Below are positions 23,977 to 32,958 of a stretch of 64,000 bases of DNA, piece by piece (position 1 is the stretch's first letter; each line of letters starts with the position of its first letter). Source of the DNA: Streptomyces guryensis (GTDB taxonomy: Bacteria; Actinomycetota; Actinomycetes; Streptomycetales; Streptomycetaceae); the NCBI RefSeq assembly GCF_021261325.1, contig NZ_JAJSBI010000012.1:124001-188000 (forward strand), read 5' to 3'. Both the position numbers and the translations under genes were made by a program. The notes under the pieces are model-generated. The model was not told the DNA's origin and searched no databases. It saw nothing but the letters and a program-made list of their open reading frames with translations.

Positions 23977-26900
23977 GTGCACCTCAAGGCCCTGACCCTC
24001 CGCGGGTTCAAGTCGTTCGCCTCGGCGACCACGCTCCGGTTCGAACCGGGCATCACGTGTGTCGTGGGGCCGAACGGCTCGGGCAAGTCCAATGTCGTGG
24101 ACGCCCTGAGCTGGGTGATGGGCGAGCAGGGTGCCAAGTCGCTGCGCGGCGGCAAGATGGAGGACGTCATCTTCGCCGGCACCACCGGGCGCCCACCGCT
24201 GGGCCGCGCCGAGGTGTCCCTGACCATCGACAACTCCGACGGCGCCCTGCCCATCGAGTACGCCGAGGTCACCATCACGCGGATCATGTTCCGCAACGGC
24301 GGCAGCGAGTACCAGATCAACGGTGACACCTGCCGCCTCCTGGACATCCAGGAACTCCTCTCCGACTCCGGCATCGGCCGCGAGATGCACGTCATCGTCG
24401 GCCAGGGCCAGCTGGACTCCGTACTGCACGCCGACCCGATGGGCCGCCGGGCCTTCATCGAGGAGGCGGCCGGTGTCCTCAAGCACCGCAAGCGCAAGGA
24501 GAAGGCGCTCCGCAAGCTCGACGCGATGCAGGCCAACCTCGCGCGCGTGCAGGACCTGACCGACGAGCTGCGCAGACAGCTCAAGCCGCTGGGCCGGCAG
24601 GCCGCGGTGGCCCGGCGGGCGGCCGTGATCCAGGCGGATCTCCGGGACGCGCGTCTGCGGCTGCTGGCCGACGATCTCGTACGGCTGAGGCAGGCACTGA
24701 AGACCGAGGTCGCGGACGAGGCCGCCCTCAAGGAACGCAAGGAAGCCGCCGAGCAGGAGCTGAAGAAGGCGCTGCAGCGCGAGGCGCTCCTGGAGGACGA
24801 GGTGCGGCAGCTCGCTCCGCGGCTCCAGCGCGCCCAGCAGACCTGGTACGAGCTGTCGCAGCTGGCCGAACGGGTGCGCGGCACGGTCTCGCTGGCCGAC
24901 GCGCGGGTGAAGAGCGCGACGTCGGCGCCGCCCGAGGAGCGGCGCGGTCGCGACCCCGAGGACATGGAGCGCGAGGCCGCGCGGATCCGCGAGCAGGAGG
25001 CCGAGCTCGAAGCGGCCCTGGAGGCGGCCGAGCGGGCCCTGGAGGACACGGTCGCGCACCGCGCCGAGCTGGAGCGCGAACTCACGCAGGAAGAACGGCG
25101 TCTGAAGGACGTCGCCCGCGCCATCGCCGACCGCCGAGAGGGCCTCGCCCGGCTGAACGGGCAGGTGGGCGCCGCCCGTTCGCGCGCCGCCTCCGCCCAG
25201 GCGGAGATCGACCGGCTGGCGGCGGCCCGTGATGAGGCGCAGGAGCGGGCCGTCGCAGCGCAGGAGGAGTACGAGGCGCTCAAGGCCGAGGTCGACGGCC
25301 TCGACGCCGGCGACGCGGAACTGGGCGAGCAGCACGCGGCGGCGAAACTGCAGCTGGCCGACGCCGAGGCCGCCCTGACCACGGCCCGTGAGGCGGCCAC
25401 CGCGGCGGAACGGAAACGGGCCGCGACGCAGGCCAGGCATGAAGCGCTGGCGATGGGGTTGCGGCGCAAGGACGGCACGGGCGCGCTCCTCGGCGCGAAG
25501 GATCGTCTCTCCGGGCTGCTCGGTCCGGCTGCCGAACTACTGACGGTCACTCCCGGCTACGAGGTCCCGCTGGCGGCGGCTTTCGGCGCGGCGGCGGACG
25601 CCCTGGCGGTGACCTCGCCGTCCGCCGCAGCGGAGGCGATCCGGTTGCTGCGAAAGCAGGACGGCGGCCGGGCGTCACTGCTGTTGGCGGGGGCGCCGGA
25701 AGAAAGCGGTCCGACAGCGGGCCTCAGGGGCGCGGGGAACGGCGCGACCAGCCACGACGGACCCGCAGACGCCCAACAGCCGCACGCGGCAGATTTCGTT
25801 CGCGCGCCTTCCGACCTCATGCCTGCCATCCGCCGCCTACTGCACGGCATCGTCGTGGTCGACACCCTCGAAGCCGCCGAAGACGTCGTATACACGAACC
25901 CCCACCTCACGGCCGTAACCGCCGAAGGCGACCTCCTGGGGGCGCACTTCGCGCACGGCGGTTCCGCCGGCGCACCCAGCCTGCTGGAGGTGCAGGCCTC
26001 CGTCGACGAGGCCGCCGCCGAGCTCGAAGAGCTGGCCGTACGCTGCGAGGAACTCACCGACGCACAACACGCGGCGGGGGAGCGGCGCAAGGAATGTGCC
26101 GCGACGGTCGAGGAGCTGGGGGAGCGACGCCGTGCCGCCGACCGCGAGAAGTCGGCCGTCGCCCAGCAGCTCGGACGGCTGGCCGGCCAGGCACGGGGCG
26201 CGGCGGGCGAGGCGGAGCGCACCGTCGCCGCTGCCGCGCGGGCGCAGGACGCGCTGGACAAGGCCCTCGAAGAGGTCGAGGTCCTCGCCGAACGCCTCGC
26301 CGTCGCCGAGGAGTTGCCGGTCGAGGAGGAGCCCGACGCCTCGGTACGGGACCGTCTCGCCGCCGACGGCGCCAACGCCCGCCAGACCGAGATGGAGGCC
26401 CGGCTCCAGGTCCGTACGCACGAAGAGCGCGTCAAGGGACTCGCCGGCCGCGCCGACTCCCTCGACCGCGCGGCCCGAGCCGAGCGTGACGCACGCGCGC
26501 GTGCCGAGCAGCGCCGGGCGCGGCTGCGGCACGAGGCGTCCGTGGCGGAAGCCGTCGCCTCAGGTGCACGCCAGTTGCTCGCACACGTCGAGGTCTCCCT
26601 CGCCCGGGCCGAGGAGGAACGCACCGCGGCCGACGCCGCCAAGGCCCGGCGCGAGCAGGAGCTGGCCGGTGCCCGTAACACCGGCCGCGATCTCAAGTCC
26701 GAGTTGGACAAGCTCACCGACTCCGTGCACCGCGGCGAGGTGCTGGGCGCCGAGAAACGCATGCGGATCGAGCAGCTGGAGGCCAAGGCGCTGGAGGAGC
26801 TGGGCGTGGAGCCGGCCGGGCTTGTCTCCGAGTACGGCCCGCACCAGCTCGTACCGCCCTCCCCGCCCGCCGAGGGCGAAGAACTGCCCGAGGACCCCGA

Positions 26901-27576
26901 GCACCCGCGCAACCAGCCCAGGACCTTCCACCGCGCCGAGCAGGAGAAGCGGCTCAAGGCCGCCGAGCGGGCGTACCAGCAGCTCGGCAAGGTCAATCCG
27001 CTCGCCCTGGAGGAGTTCGCCGCGCTGGAGGAACGCCACAAGTTCCTCAGCGAGCAGTTGGAAGACCTGAAGAAGACCCGCGCCGACCTGCTCCAGGTCG
27101 TCAAGGAGGTCGACGAGCGCGTCGAGCAGGTCTTCACCGAGGCCTACCGGGACACGGCCCGGCAGTTCGAGGGCGTGTTCAGCCGGCTGTTCCCGGGCGG
27201 CGAGGGACGGCTGATCCTGACCGATCCCGACAACATGCTCACCACCGGTGTCGATGTCGAGGCCCGCCCCCCGGGCAAGAAGGTCAAGCGGCTGTCGTTG
27301 CTCTCGGGTGGTGAGCGCTCGCTGACCGCGGTCGCGCTGCTGGTGTCCATCTTCAAGGCGCGGCCGAGCCCGTTCTACGTCATGGACGAGGTCGAGGCCG
27401 CGCTCGACGACACCAATCTGCAGCGGCTGATCCGCATCATGCAGGAGCTGCAGGAAGCCTCGCAGCTGATCGTGATCACGCACCAGAAGCGGACCATGGA
27501 GGTCGCCGACGCGCTGTACGGCGTCTCCATGCAGGGCGACGGCGTGTCGAAGGTCATCAGCCAGCGGCTGCGCTGA
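23977..27576 (+). CDS. smc: Chromosome segregation protein SMC
   Basis: A 1199-residue SMC ATPase. N-terminal Walker A is GPNGSGKSN, then two long Glu/Arg/Ala coiled-coil arms flank the hinge (about residues 505-690), and the C-terminal head has the signature LSLLSGGERSLTAVALL and Walker B PFYVMDEVEAALDD. SMC with ScpA/ScpB condenses and segregates chromosomes, especially during sporulation. Start: GTG giving VHLKALTLRGFKSF, the family N-terminus. Odd: hinge residues about 583-598 (LRGAGNGATSHDGPAD) are encoded by a sequence resembling a Streptomyces intergenic dispersed repeat. A Pro/Glu-rich stretch (PPAEGEELPEDPEHP) interrupts the C-terminal coil. Confidence 0.97.
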   Translation: MHLKALTLRGFKSFASATTLRFEPGITCVVGPNGSGKSNVVDALSWVMGEQGAKSLRGGKMEDVIFAGTTGRPPLGRAEVSLTIDNSDGALPIEYAEVTITRIMFRNGGSEYQINGDTCRLLDIQELLSDSGIGREMHVIVGQGQLDSVLHADPMGRRAFIEEAAGVLKHRKRKEKALRKLDAMQANLARVQDLTDELRRQLKPLGRQAAVARRAAVIQADLRDARLRLLADDLVRLRQALKTEVADEAALKERKEAAEQELKKALQREALLEDEVRQLAPRLQRAQQTWYELSQLAERVRGTVSLADARVKSATSAPPEERRGRDPEDMEREAARIREQEAELEAALEAAERALEDTVAHRAELERELTQEERRLKDVARAIADRREGLARLNGQVGAARSRAASAQAEIDRLAAARDEAQERAVAAQEEYEALKAEVDGLDAGDAELGEQHAAAKLQLADAEAALTTAREAATAAERKRAATQARHEALAMGLRRKDGTGALLGAKDRLSGLLGPAAELLTVTPGYEVPLAAAFGAAADALAVTSPSAAAEAIRLLRKQDGGRASLLLAGAPEESGPTAGLRGAGNGATSHDGPADAQQPHAADFVRAPSDLMPAIRRLLHGIVVVDTLEAAEDVVYTNPHLTAVTAEGDLLGAHFAHGGSAGAPSLLEVQASVDEAAAELEELAVRCEELTDAQHAAGERRKECAATVEELGERRRAADREKSAVAQQLGRLAGQARGAAGEAERTVAAAARAQDALDKALEEVEVLAERLAVAEELPVEEEPDASVRDRLAADGANARQTEMEARLQVRTHEERVKGLAGRADSLDRAARAERDARARAEQRRARLRHEASVAEAVASGARQLLAHVEVSLARAEEERTAADAAKARREQELAGARNTGRDLKSELDKLTDSVHRGEVLGAEKRMRIEQLEAKALEELGVEPAGLVSEYGPHQLVPPSPPAEGEELPEDPEHPRNQPRTFHRAEQEKRLKAAERAYQQLGKVNPLALEEFAALEERHKFLSEQLEDLKKTRADLLQVVKEVDERVEQVFTEAYRDTARQFEGVFSRLFPGGEGRLILTDPDNMLTTGVDVEARPPGKKVKRLSLLSGGERSLTAVALLVSIFKARPSPFYVMDEVEAALDDTNLQRLIRIMQELQEASQLIVITHQKRTMEVADALYGVSMQGDGVSKVISQRLR
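25725..25768 (+). repeat. Dispersed repeat copy translated within the SMC hinge
   Basis: CAGGGGCGCGGGGAAC...GCGCGACCAGCC...GACCCGCAG matches the ends of the element after recG (15999-16067), lacking the central palindromic insert of that copy. It is in frame with smc and adds a Gly/Ala/Asp-rich loop. The match to typical Streptomyces intergenic elements is from memory. Confidence 0.6.
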
Positions 27577-27684
27577 CCAGTCAACGGCTGCGCTGACCTC
27601 AGCCTACGGCTGTACTGAGCAATCTCTTCAAGAGTTGAACACATTCCCGTCACGAGTGCGCTAAAAAGTCACAGGCATGACCCC

Positions 27685-27724
27685 TTGACTTCGAAACTTG
27701 AAGGCATAGTCTCGGCAACGTTGC
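27685..27724 (+). promoter_or_regulatory. glcP promoter and palindromic operator candidate
   Basis: TTGACT (27685-27690), a 16-base gap, then TAGTCT (27707-27712) resembles a Streptomyces vegetative promoter, and GCAACGTTGC (27715-27724) is a perfect palindrome with the central CG typical of LacI-family operators, right at the expected transcription start. The region is unusually AT-rich for this genome. Confidence 0.5.
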
Positions 27725-27798
27725 TTTTACCTTCAGGTATTACCTACCGGGAAGGGTCCCCCACCCGGCAGCGCTGCCGGTGGCCCGAGGAGTTGAAC

Positions 27799-29217
27799 GT
27801 GACCAGCACAGTGCAGGCACAGAAGTCAGGAGCCAGAGCGGCTCGTCCCGAGCACCTCGGGCGGGTCACCTTCATCGCGGCGGCGGCCGCGATGGGCGGT
27901 TTCCTGTTCGGCTACGACAGCTCCGTGATCAACGGCGCCGTCGAGGCCATCCGGGACCGTTACGGCATCGGCTCCGCGGGCCTGGCCCAGGTCATCGCCA
28001 TCGCCCTGATCGGCTGCGCCATCGGTGCCGCGACCGCCGGCCGCATCGCCGACCGGATCGGCCGTATCCGGGTCATGCAGATCGCCGCCGTGCTGTTCAC
28101 CGTCAGCGCCGTCGGCTCGGCGCTGCCCTTCGCGCTGTGGGACTTCGCCCTCTGGCGCGTTGTCGGCGGCTTCGCCATCGGCATGGCCTCCGTCATCGGC
28201 CCCGCCTATATCGCCGAGGTCGCCCCGCCCGCCTACCGCGGCCGTCTCGGCTCCTTCCAGCAGGCCGCGATCGTCATCGGCATCGCGATCTCACAGCTGG
28301 TCAACTGGGCCCTGCTGAACGGCGCCGGCGGCGACCAGCGCGGCAAGCTGATGGGCCTGGAGGCCTGGCAGGTCATGCTCGGCGTGATGGTGGTCCCGGC
28401 CGTCCTCTACGGCCTGCTGTCCTTCGTCATCCCCGAGTCCCCCCGCTTCCTGATCTCCGTCGGCAGGCATGAGCGCGCCCGCGAGATCCTCGCCGAGGTC
28501 GAGGGCGAGCACGGCGACCTGGACGCCCGCGTGAACGAGATCGAGCACGCGATGAAGAGCGAGCACAAGTCCGCCTTCAAGGATCTGCTCGGCGGCGGCT
28601 TCTTCTTCAAGCCGGTCGTCTGGATCGGCATCGGCCTCTCGGTCTTCCAGCAGTTCGTCGGCATCAACGTCGCGTTCTACTACTCCTCGACCCTGTGGCA
28701 GTCGGTCGGCGTCGACCCGACGGACTCGTTCTTCTACTCCTTCACGACGTCGATCATCAACATCGTCGGCACCGTGATCGCCATGGTCTTCGTGGACCGC
28801 GTCGGCCGTAAGCCGCTGGCCCTGATCGGCTCGATCGGCATGGTCGTCGGTCTCGCGCTGGAGGCCTGGGCCTTCTCGTACCACCTGGTCGACGGCAAGC
28901 TGCCGGCCGCGCAGGGCTGGACCGCCCTGATCGCCGCGCACGTCTTCGTCCTCTTCTTCGCCCTGTCCTGGGGTGTGGTCGTCTGGGTGATGCTCGGCGA
29001 GATGTTCCCCAACAAGATCCGCGCCGCCGCCCTGGGCGTGGCCGCCTCCGCGCAGTGGATCGCCAACTGGGCCATCACCGCGAGCTTCCCGTCCCTGTCC
29101 GACTGGAACCTCTCCGCGACCTACGTGATCTACACGGTCTTCGCGGCGCTCTCCGTCCCGTTCGTCCTGAAGTTCGTGAAGGAGACGAAGGGCAAGGCGC
29201 TGGAGGAGATGGGCTGA
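27799..29217 (+). CDS. glcP: Glucose/H+ symporter, sugar porter MFS family
   Basis: A 472-residue twelve-helix transporter. Sugar-porter signatures are GGFLFGYDSSVINGA in helix 1, GRIADRIGRIR between helices 2 and 3, PESPRFLI after helix 6, QQFVGINVAFYYSS in helix 7 (sugar binding) and VDRVGRKPLAL. Length and smc neighbourhood match GlcP of S. coelicolor, the main glucose permease required for glucose uptake and carbon repression. Start: GTG after GAGGAG. An upstream operator-like palindrome suggests sugar-responsive control. A strong hairpin follows. Confidence 0.93.
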   Translation: MTSTVQAQKSGARAARPEHLGRVTFIAAAAAMGGFLFGYDSSVINGAVEAIRDRYGIGSAGLAQVIAIALIGCAIGAATAGRIADRIGRIRVMQIAAVLFTVSAVGSALPFALWDFALWRVVGGFAIGMASVIGPAYIAEVAPPAYRGRLGSFQQAAIVIGIAISQLVNWALLNGAGGDQRGKLMGLEAWQVMLGVMVVPAVLYGLLSFVIPESPRFLISVGRHERAREILAEVEGEHGDLDARVNEIEHAMKSEHKSAFKDLLGGGFFFKPVVWIGIGLSVFQQFVGINVAFYYSSTLWQSVGVDPTDSFFYSFTTSIINIVGTVIAMVFVDRVGRKPLALIGSIGMVVGLALEAWAFSYHLVDGKLPAAQGWTALIAAHVFVLFFALSWGVVVWVMLGEMFPNKIRAAALGVAASAQWIANWAITASFPSLSDWNLSATYVIYTVFAALSVPFVLKFVKETKGKALEEMG

Positions 29218-29280
29218 GCCGCCCCGCACACTCGGGGAGAAGGGCCAAGTCCCCGCTGCCCCTCTCCCCGTATCGTCCGC

Positions 29281-29312
29281 CGCCCCCGCCCGGCACTGCC
29301 CGGGCGGGGGCG
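29281..29312. terminator. Bidirectional terminator between glcP and minus-strand genes
   Basis: Perfect 12-bp stem CGCCCCCGCCCG / CGGGCGGGGGCG with an 8-base loop, in the 108-bp gap between the convergent glcP and the 125-residue protein gene. Confidence 0.8.
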
Positions 29313-29325
29313 GCGGCTTCCCGTC

Positions 29326-29703
29326 TCACCAGATGAGGACGCCACCGCCGATCTCCAGGGCTTTGCGGATGCTCTCCTCGACGATCCGCAGCCGGGTTTC
29401 GATCTGGTGCCGGTGCTCCTCCACCGTCCGCGGCCGCTCGGTTCCACGGGCGAGCTCGTCGAGACGGGAGCGCAGCAGGGCGACCTCGCGCCGGAACTGC
29501 GGCACTTCCTCGGCCTCGACGTAGAGGTCGTCATCTGCCGGTACCGGCAGGAAGCGGGCCCCCAGCGAGCGTACGAACGCCGACCCCCACACCGTCGTAC
29601 GCCAGGACTCGAACCCGCCGGACCGGTACACGTCGTCCGGCACGTCGAGGATCCGTATGCCGCCGTCCGGCTCGCGGACGAAGACCTCCACCAACAGGCT
29701 CAT
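29326..29703 (-). CDS. Conserved hypothetical protein (125 residues)
   Basis: Starts MSLLVEVFVREPDGGIRILD and ends with a helical, Arg/Glu-rich part containing a likely coiled coil (FRREVALLRSRLDELARG) and LEIGGGVLIW. The first half looks like a small beta domain; Val/Trp/Arg content (RSGGFESWRTTVWGSAFV) suggests a folded protein. No family function recognised, no signal peptide. It follows the LLM oxidoreductase gene by 53 bases on the same strand and may be co-transcribed. Confidence 0.72.
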   Translation of the reverse strand: MSLLVEVFVREPDGGIRILDVPDDVYRSGGFESWRTTVWGSAFVRSLGARFLPVPADDDLYVEAEEVPQFRREVALLRSRLDELARGTERPRTVEEHRHQIETRLRIVEESIRKALEIGGGVLIW

Positions 29704-29756
29704 GGCGCCAGTGGATCAACCGCGCACCCGACCGGACCAGCGGATATCGCTCCGCA

Positions 29757-30728
29757 TCAGCCCTCCAGCGCCGGGAGCACCTCCTCGGCGAACAGCCGCA
29801 GACTCCGCCACCCCTCGTCCACCGGCATCCCGCCGGCCAGCGGATGCAGTACGAGGTTGTCCTGCCCCTGCTCCACGCACTGGTCCGGCGTGAGGATCCG
29901 GTAGACGCCCTCCGCGCGCAGCTCCGCCACGCTCGTGGCCGCCGACTTCACCGCCGACCGGATGTCCCCGGACTGCCAGGAGGCGTAAGTCCGCGCCTCG
30001 TGCAGGAAGTGCTCGCCGTGCTCGGCCCACGCCCGGTCGGGATCCTCGGCGAGGTGCAGCAAGGGGGTCTCGGCGGCGGGCATCATCGTCCAGCCCTCCG
30101 TGCCGTACTCGACGAGCCGCTCCTTGTAGTACGCCTCCAGCTCCGGCAGATGCGCGCTGGGGAAGAAGGGGAGACCGAGGCGGGCCGCGCGGCGGGCGGC
30201 GGCCTTCGAGGAGCCGCCCACCAGGAGCAGGGGGTGCGGCTCGGTGAAGGGGCGCGGGGTGACCCGTACCGTACGGCCCCGGTACTCGAACTCCTCCCCG
30301 GTCCAGGCCTTGAGCACCGCCTCCAGCAGCTCGTCCTGGATCCTGCCGCGCCGCTTCCACTCCACCCCGAACTGGGCGTACTCCTCGGGCCGGTACCCGA
30401 TCCCGGCGACGGTCACCAGCCGGCCGGCGCTCAGCAGATCCAGCACGGCGATGTCCTCGGCCAGTCGCAGCGGGTCGTGCAGCGGGCCGATCACCGCCGA
30501 GACGGTGACCGCGATCCGCCGGGTCGCCCCGAAGACCGCACCCGCGAAGGCGAACGGCGACGGCAGCCAGTTGTTGCCGACGCCATGGTGCTCCTCCGTC
30601 TGGACGGTGGTGATCCCGTGTTCGTCGGCGTACCCGGCCATCTCCAGGGCGGCCTGGTAGCGGGCGCGGAGCGAGGCGGGGGTGGCGCCGGGTTCGACGA
30701 GGTTGAAACGTACGACCGAGACGGGCAT
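29757..30728 (-). CDS. LLM-class flavin-dependent oxidoreductase
   Basis: A 323-residue luciferase-like monooxygenase (F420- or FMN-dependent TIM barrel). Typical segments are YADEHGITTVQTEEHHG near residue 35, TVSAVIGPLHDPLRLAEDIAVLDLLSAGR (family signature split over the barrel), GIGYRPEEYAQFGV and PLLLVGGSSKAAARRAARLG. Substrate cannot be predicted. ATG start with GGAGG-like upstream (GGGGG). Divergent from ftsY. Confidence 0.87.
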   Translation of the reverse strand: MPVSVVRFNLVEPGATPASLRARYQAALEMAGYADEHGITTVQTEEHHGVGNNWLPSPFAFAGAVFGATRRIAVTVSAVIGPLHDPLRLAEDIAVLDLLSAGRLVTVAGIGYRPEEYAQFGVEWKRRGRIQDELLEAVLKAWTGEEFEYRGRTVRVTPRPFTEPHPLLLVGGSSKAAARRAARLGLPFFPSAHLPELEAYYKERLVEYGTEGWTMMPAAETPLLHLAEDPDRAWAEHGEHFLHEARTYASWQSGDIRSAVKSAATSVAELRAEGVYRILTPDQCVEQGQDNLVLHPLAGGMPVDEGWRSLRLFAEEVLPALEG

Positions 30729-30834
30729 GGGGGGTCCCCCTTCGCCGGGCGGGTGTGGAGGGGGACGTTAGCTGACGGTGTGTCAGACATCCAGAGGGGT
30801 GTCACAGGACTCCATGACTGATACTGGACGGGTT

Positions 30835-32037
30835 ATGGAAACCGTCATCCTTGCTGTAGTCATCGCCGTGGTCGTGCTCGGCGCGCTCGGCGGGCTCGTC
30901 ATCGGCAGCCGACGGAAGAAGTCGCTGCCCCCGCCGCCGCCCGCCGCGCCCGACATCACCGCCCCTCCGGCCGAGCCGCACGTCGGCGACGAGGCCGAGA
31001 CACCCCGCGACGAACCGCGCCGGACAATAGAGGAGGTGGATCTTCCGGACGGCTCGGCCCCGGTCGCCGTCGAGGAGCCGCCCGTCCTCGAAATCCCCGA
31101 GATCGAGGTACCCGAGCCGACGGCCGGCCGTCTGGTCCGGCTGCGCGCCCGCCTCTCCCGCTCCCAGAACGCGCTCGGCAAGGGGCTGCTCGCGCTCCTG
31201 TCGCGCGAGCACCTCGACGACGAGACCTGGGAGGAGATCGAGGACACGCTGCTCACCGCCGACGTCGGCGTGGCCCCCACCCAGGAGCTGGTCGAGGGCC
31301 TGCGCGAGCGGGTGAAGGTCCTCGGCACCCGCACCCCCGTCGAACTGCGCGGCCTGCTGCGCGAGGAGCTCCTCAAGCTGGTCGGCACCGACTTCGACCG
31401 CACGGTGAGGACGGAGCCCGAGACCAGCAAGCCCGGCATCGTGATGGTCGTCGGCGTCAACGGCACCGGCAAGACCACCACCACCGGCAAGCTCGCCCGG
31501 GTCCTGGTCGCCGACGGCCGCAGTGTCGTGCTCGGTGCCGCCGACACCTTCCGTGCCGCCGCCGCGGACCAGCTCCAGACCTGGGGCGAGCGGGTCGGCG
31601 CCCACACCGTGCGCGGGCCGGAGGGCGGCGACCCCGCCTCCGTCGCCTTCGACGCGGTGAAGGAAGGCAAGGAGATGGGCTCCGACGTCGTCCTCATCGA
31701 CACCGCCGGGCGTCTGCACACCAAGACCGGGCTCATGGACGAGCTCGGCAAGGTCAAGCGCGTCGTCGAGAAGCACGCCCCGCTGGACGAGATCCTCCTC
31801 GTCCTCGACGCGACGACCGGGCAGAACGGCCTCGTCCAGGCCCGTGTCTTCGCCGAGGTCGTCGACATCACCGGCATCGTGCTCACCAAGCTCGACGGCA
31901 CGGCGAAGGGCGGCATCGTGGTCGCGGTCCAGCGCGAGCTGGGCGTACCCGTCAAGCTGGTGGGTCTCGGCGAGGGCCCCGACGATCTGGCGCCGTTCGA
32001 GCCGGAGGCGTTCGTGGATGCGCTTATCGGTGACTGA
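30835..32037 (+). CDS. ftsY: Signal recognition particle receptor FtsY
   Basis: A 400-residue SRP GTPase receptor that docks Ffh-ribosome complexes at the membrane. Residues 4-23 (VILAVVIAVVVLGALGGLVI) form a real transmembrane anchor, unlike E. coli FtsY, followed by an acidic/proline A-domain to about 105. The NG domain has G1 GVNGTGKTTTTGKLA, ADTFRAAAADQL, DTAGRLHTK (G3) and TKLDGTAKGG (G4). Start: ATG giving METVILAVV; another in-frame ATG lies seven codons earlier. Monocistronic; a palindromic repeat and a strong terminator follow. Works with ffh 7 kb downstream. Confidence 0.96.
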   Translation: METVILAVVIAVVVLGALGGLVIGSRRKKSLPPPPPAAPDITAPPAEPHVGDEAETPRDEPRRTIEEVDLPDGSAPVAVEEPPVLEIPEIEVPEPTAGRLVRLRARLSRSQNALGKGLLALLSREHLDDETWEEIEDTLLTADVGVAPTQELVEGLRERVKVLGTRTPVELRGLLREELLKLVGTDFDRTVRTEPETSKPGIVMVVGVNGTGKTTTTGKLARVLVADGRSVVLGAADTFRAAAADQLQTWGERVGAHTVRGPEGGDPASVAFDAVKEGKEMGSDVVLIDTAGRLHTKTGLMDELGKVKRVVEKHAPLDEILLVLDATTGQNGLVQARVFAEVVDITGIVLTKLDGTAKGGIVVAVQRELGVPVKLVGLGEGPDDLAPFEPEAFVDALIGD

Positions 32038-32042
32038 GTGCT

Positions 32043-32163
32043 CCGCGGGATGTGCCGATGTGCGGCTCCGCCGCGGGGCGGCGATGTGCCGTCTTTCGTC
32101 TGCGGCATCGTCGTGGCTGGTCACGCCCGCGCGGCGGAGCCGCATATCGAAAGAGTCCCGCGG
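32043..32163. repeat. Long imperfect palindrome (dispersed repeat) after ftsY
   Basis: Outer arms CCGCGGGA (32043-32050) and TCCCGCGG (32156-32163) and inner arms TGCGGCTCCGCCGCG (32060-32074) and its complement (32129-32143) form a 121-bp palindromic element. Its right arm 32124-32150 is the exact reverse complement of 16017-16043 after recG. Starts six bases after the ftsY stop; could fold as a hairpin at the transcript end or be a small non-autonomous mobile element. Confidence 0.75.
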
Positions 32164-32229
32164 GCCTTTGGGGCGCTGCCGAACCGCCGCGGTCTTCGCC
32201 CGGGCTGCTTGAAGGCACCCACGGTGAAA

Positions 32230-32270
32230 AAGCGCCCGTTTCCCAAGGTGCAGTTGGGAGACGGGCGCTT
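32230..32270. terminator. Strong hairpin terminator between ftsY and Prim-Pol-like gene
   Basis: AAGCGCCCGTTTCCCA (32230-32245) pairs with TGGGAGACGGGCGCTT (32255-32270), a 16-bp stem with one G-U pair and a 9-base loop, AAAA before and TTC after. It lies between convergent genes and can terminate both. Confidence 0.85.
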
Positions 32271-32301
32271 CGCTGTGTACGACTGGGGTACGACTCGGGG
32301 C

Positions 32302-32958
32302 CTACGCCCGCGACCGATGTGCCACATAAGCCAGCGTCCCCAGCAGCAGCCGTGCCGCCGGTGGCTTCGTGGCCGAATCCAGGGCGGGGGGGCGCAGCCA
32401 GCGGACCGGGCCCAGGCCGCCCCGGTCGGACGGCGGCGCGGTGATGTGGGCGCCGAGGCCCAGGCCGCGCAGGTCCAGGGAGGTCGGATCGTCCCAGCCC
32501 ATGCGGTAGAGCAGCTCGGGAAGTTCGGCGGCGGCTCCGGGGGCGACGAAGAACTGGGCGCGGCCCTCGGGGGTCGCGGTGACCGGGCCGAGGGGGAGCC
32601 CCATGCGCTCCAGGCGGACCAGGGCGCGGCGGCCGGCGGGCTCGGCCACCTCGATCACGTCGAACGCCCGGCCGACCGCGAGCATCACCGACGCTCCGGG
32701 GAACTCGCCCCACGCCTTGGTCACTTCGTCGAGCGTGGCGCCGGCCTGCACCTGGGGCGCGAACTCCAGGGGATGCGCCCCCGGTGCGCTGCAGTCCGCC
32801 CGGCCGCAGGAACAGTCGCCCGCCGCGGCCCGGGCTCCCGGGACCGCGTCCCAGCCCCAGAGCCCCGTGAACTCGGCGACGGCGGTGCACTCCGAGGAGC
32901 GGCCGCGCCGACGCGAGCCGGAGCGGATCTCCCGGATGCCGCCGATCGTGAAGCCCAT
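32302..32958 (-). CDS. Prim-Pol-like (bifunctional DNA primase/polymerase N-terminal) domain protein
   Basis: A 218-residue protein beginning MGFTIGGIREIRSGSRRRGRS. It contains LWGWDAVPGARAAAGDCSC with a CxC...C cluster and GAHPLEF, then FDVIEVAEPAGRRALVRLERMGLPLGPV, a pattern I know from Streptomyces proteins annotated as bifunctional DNA primase/polymerase N-terminal domain. The place of the usual Asp-x-Asp metal ligands reads FDVIEV, so catalysis is uncertain. GGAGGG precedes the ATG. Adjacent and divergent to nsdA, as I recall in S. coelicolor. Function unknown. Confidence 0.75.
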   Translation of the reverse strand: MGFTIGGIREIRSGSRRRGRSSECTAVAEFTGLWGWDAVPGARAAAGDCSCGRADCSAPGAHPLEFAPQVQAGATLDEVTKAWGEFPGASVMLAVGRAFDVIEVAEPAGRRALVRLERMGLPLGPVTATPEGRAQFFVAPGAAAELPELLYRMGWDDPTSLDLRGLGLGAHITAPPSDRGGLGPVRWLRPPALDSATKPPAARLLLGTLAYVAHRSRA

